From Lysinibacillus cavernae (lineage in GTDB: Bacteria; Bacillota; Bacilli; Bacillales_A; Planococcaceae): a DNA stretch of 64,000 bases. The translations under genes were made by a program, and so were the position numbers. The stretch is taken from the NCBI RefSeq assembly GCF_009724685.1, contig NZ_WMEF01000004.1, forward strand, positions 124,001 through 188,000, in the 5' to 3' direction. The notes below the pieces were generated by a model. It was not told the origin of the DNA and searched no databases. It saw nothing but the letters and a program-made list of their open reading frames with translations. Shown piece after piece: positions 63,810 through 64,000 of this stretch. The first letter of the stretch is position 1, and each line of letters opens with the position of its first letter.

Positions 63810-64000
63810 TTATGATGTTAAAGGCAACACTAAAAATAATAATAGTACAAAAACGACATGAGCTACAATAACAAGTGGCATACTTTTTTTCCACTCATAT
63901 ATGAAGCCCCAAATAATACTTGTAACAAGTGCAGCAATTACACCAAGAATAAAACCACTTAGGGCAATTGAAATAGCACATAATACAGCGGTAACTATGA
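63810..64000 (-). CDS. CPBP-type intramembrane protease, C-terminal end (partial)
   Basis: The minus-strand frame enters at the window edge and reads IVTAVLCAISIALSGFILGV, then IIWGFIYEWKKSMPLVIVAH, to TAA at 63810-63812. A hydrophobic block with a late His preceded by MPLVIVA is the last motif of the CPBP (CAAX protease/bacteriocin-processing) family. The start lies beyond 64000. The family call is based on this short end only. Confidence 0.6.
   Translation of the reverse strand, partial: IVTAVLCAISIALSGFILGVIAALVTSIIWGFIYEWKKSMPLVIVAHVVFVLLLFLVLPLTS

Overview
The window looks like a chromosome segment of a low-GC, spore-forming Firmicute, most likely Lysinibacillus (L. sphaericus / L. fusiformis group). 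This rests on three things visible in the sequence: sporulation genes (spoVAC-spoVAD-spoVAEb, a yjcZ-type peptide, spoVIF, ytaF), SLH-anchored surface proteins, and an iron-surface-determinant (isd) operon in which one NEAT protein carries SLH domains. No rRNA, tRNA or CRISPR array was seen. The species call is inference.

Layout. 0.1-2.9 kb: forespore spoVA cassette, then yjcZ and spoVIF. 3.0-5.5 kb: yjcF-yjcG-yjcH on the minus strand and a pgpA/yutG-like gene. 5.5-6.4 kb: a decayed IS1182-type transposase, a GC-rich repeat and terminators. 6.4-13.0 kb: a peptide/nickel-type ABC transporter with very unusual architecture. Its binding protein is circularly permuted, both permeases carry extra N-terminal parts, and a divergent gene fuses the two ATPases. 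13.1-28.9 kb: an accessory region whose ends are two halves of a broken thermonuclease gene sharing a 33-bp repeat. It holds an intact nuclease lipoprotein, a large SLH surface protein with a 276-bp internal duplication, decayed drug-efflux and iron-regulated genes, an XRE regulator, a thioredoxin-reductase-like flavoprotein, an atypical response regulator and a Fur-boxed petrobactin/YclNOPQ-type siderophore importer.

28.9-30.6 kb: a glycine-betaine-type binding lipoprotein and ytaF. 30.7-37.8 kb: the isd heme-uptake operon (three NEAT proteins, IsdE, IsdF, ATPase, sortase B) behind Fur-like and cre-like sites. NEAT proteins at the wall and S-layer would pass heme to IsdE, and IsdF plus the ATPase would import it. 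38-46 kb: yceI, an NAD-sugar epimerase, an RloA/RloB-type (AbiL-like) ATPase-TOPRIM pair, a large catalase, a lipoamide-dehydrogenase-like enzyme and an FMN reductase. 46.4-57.2 kb: a tiny minus-strand ORF, aldehyde dehydrogenase, a stand-alone murE, prfC, a SwrC-type RND pump with a co-transcribed reductase, and a yybP-ykoY (Mn2+) riboswitch ahead of a TerC-family gene. 57.3-64 kb: a KtrB-type K+ channel subunit, a B12-binding radical SAM protein, a PAS histidine kinase, a MhqR-like regulator, a lipoprotein and the end of a CPBP-type membrane protease.

Best candidates for something undescribed are the permuted/extended peptide ABC transporter (6.4-13.0 kb) and the nuclease-bounded island (13.45-28.70 kb). 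All calls come from reading the sequence and remembered family features; no database search was run.
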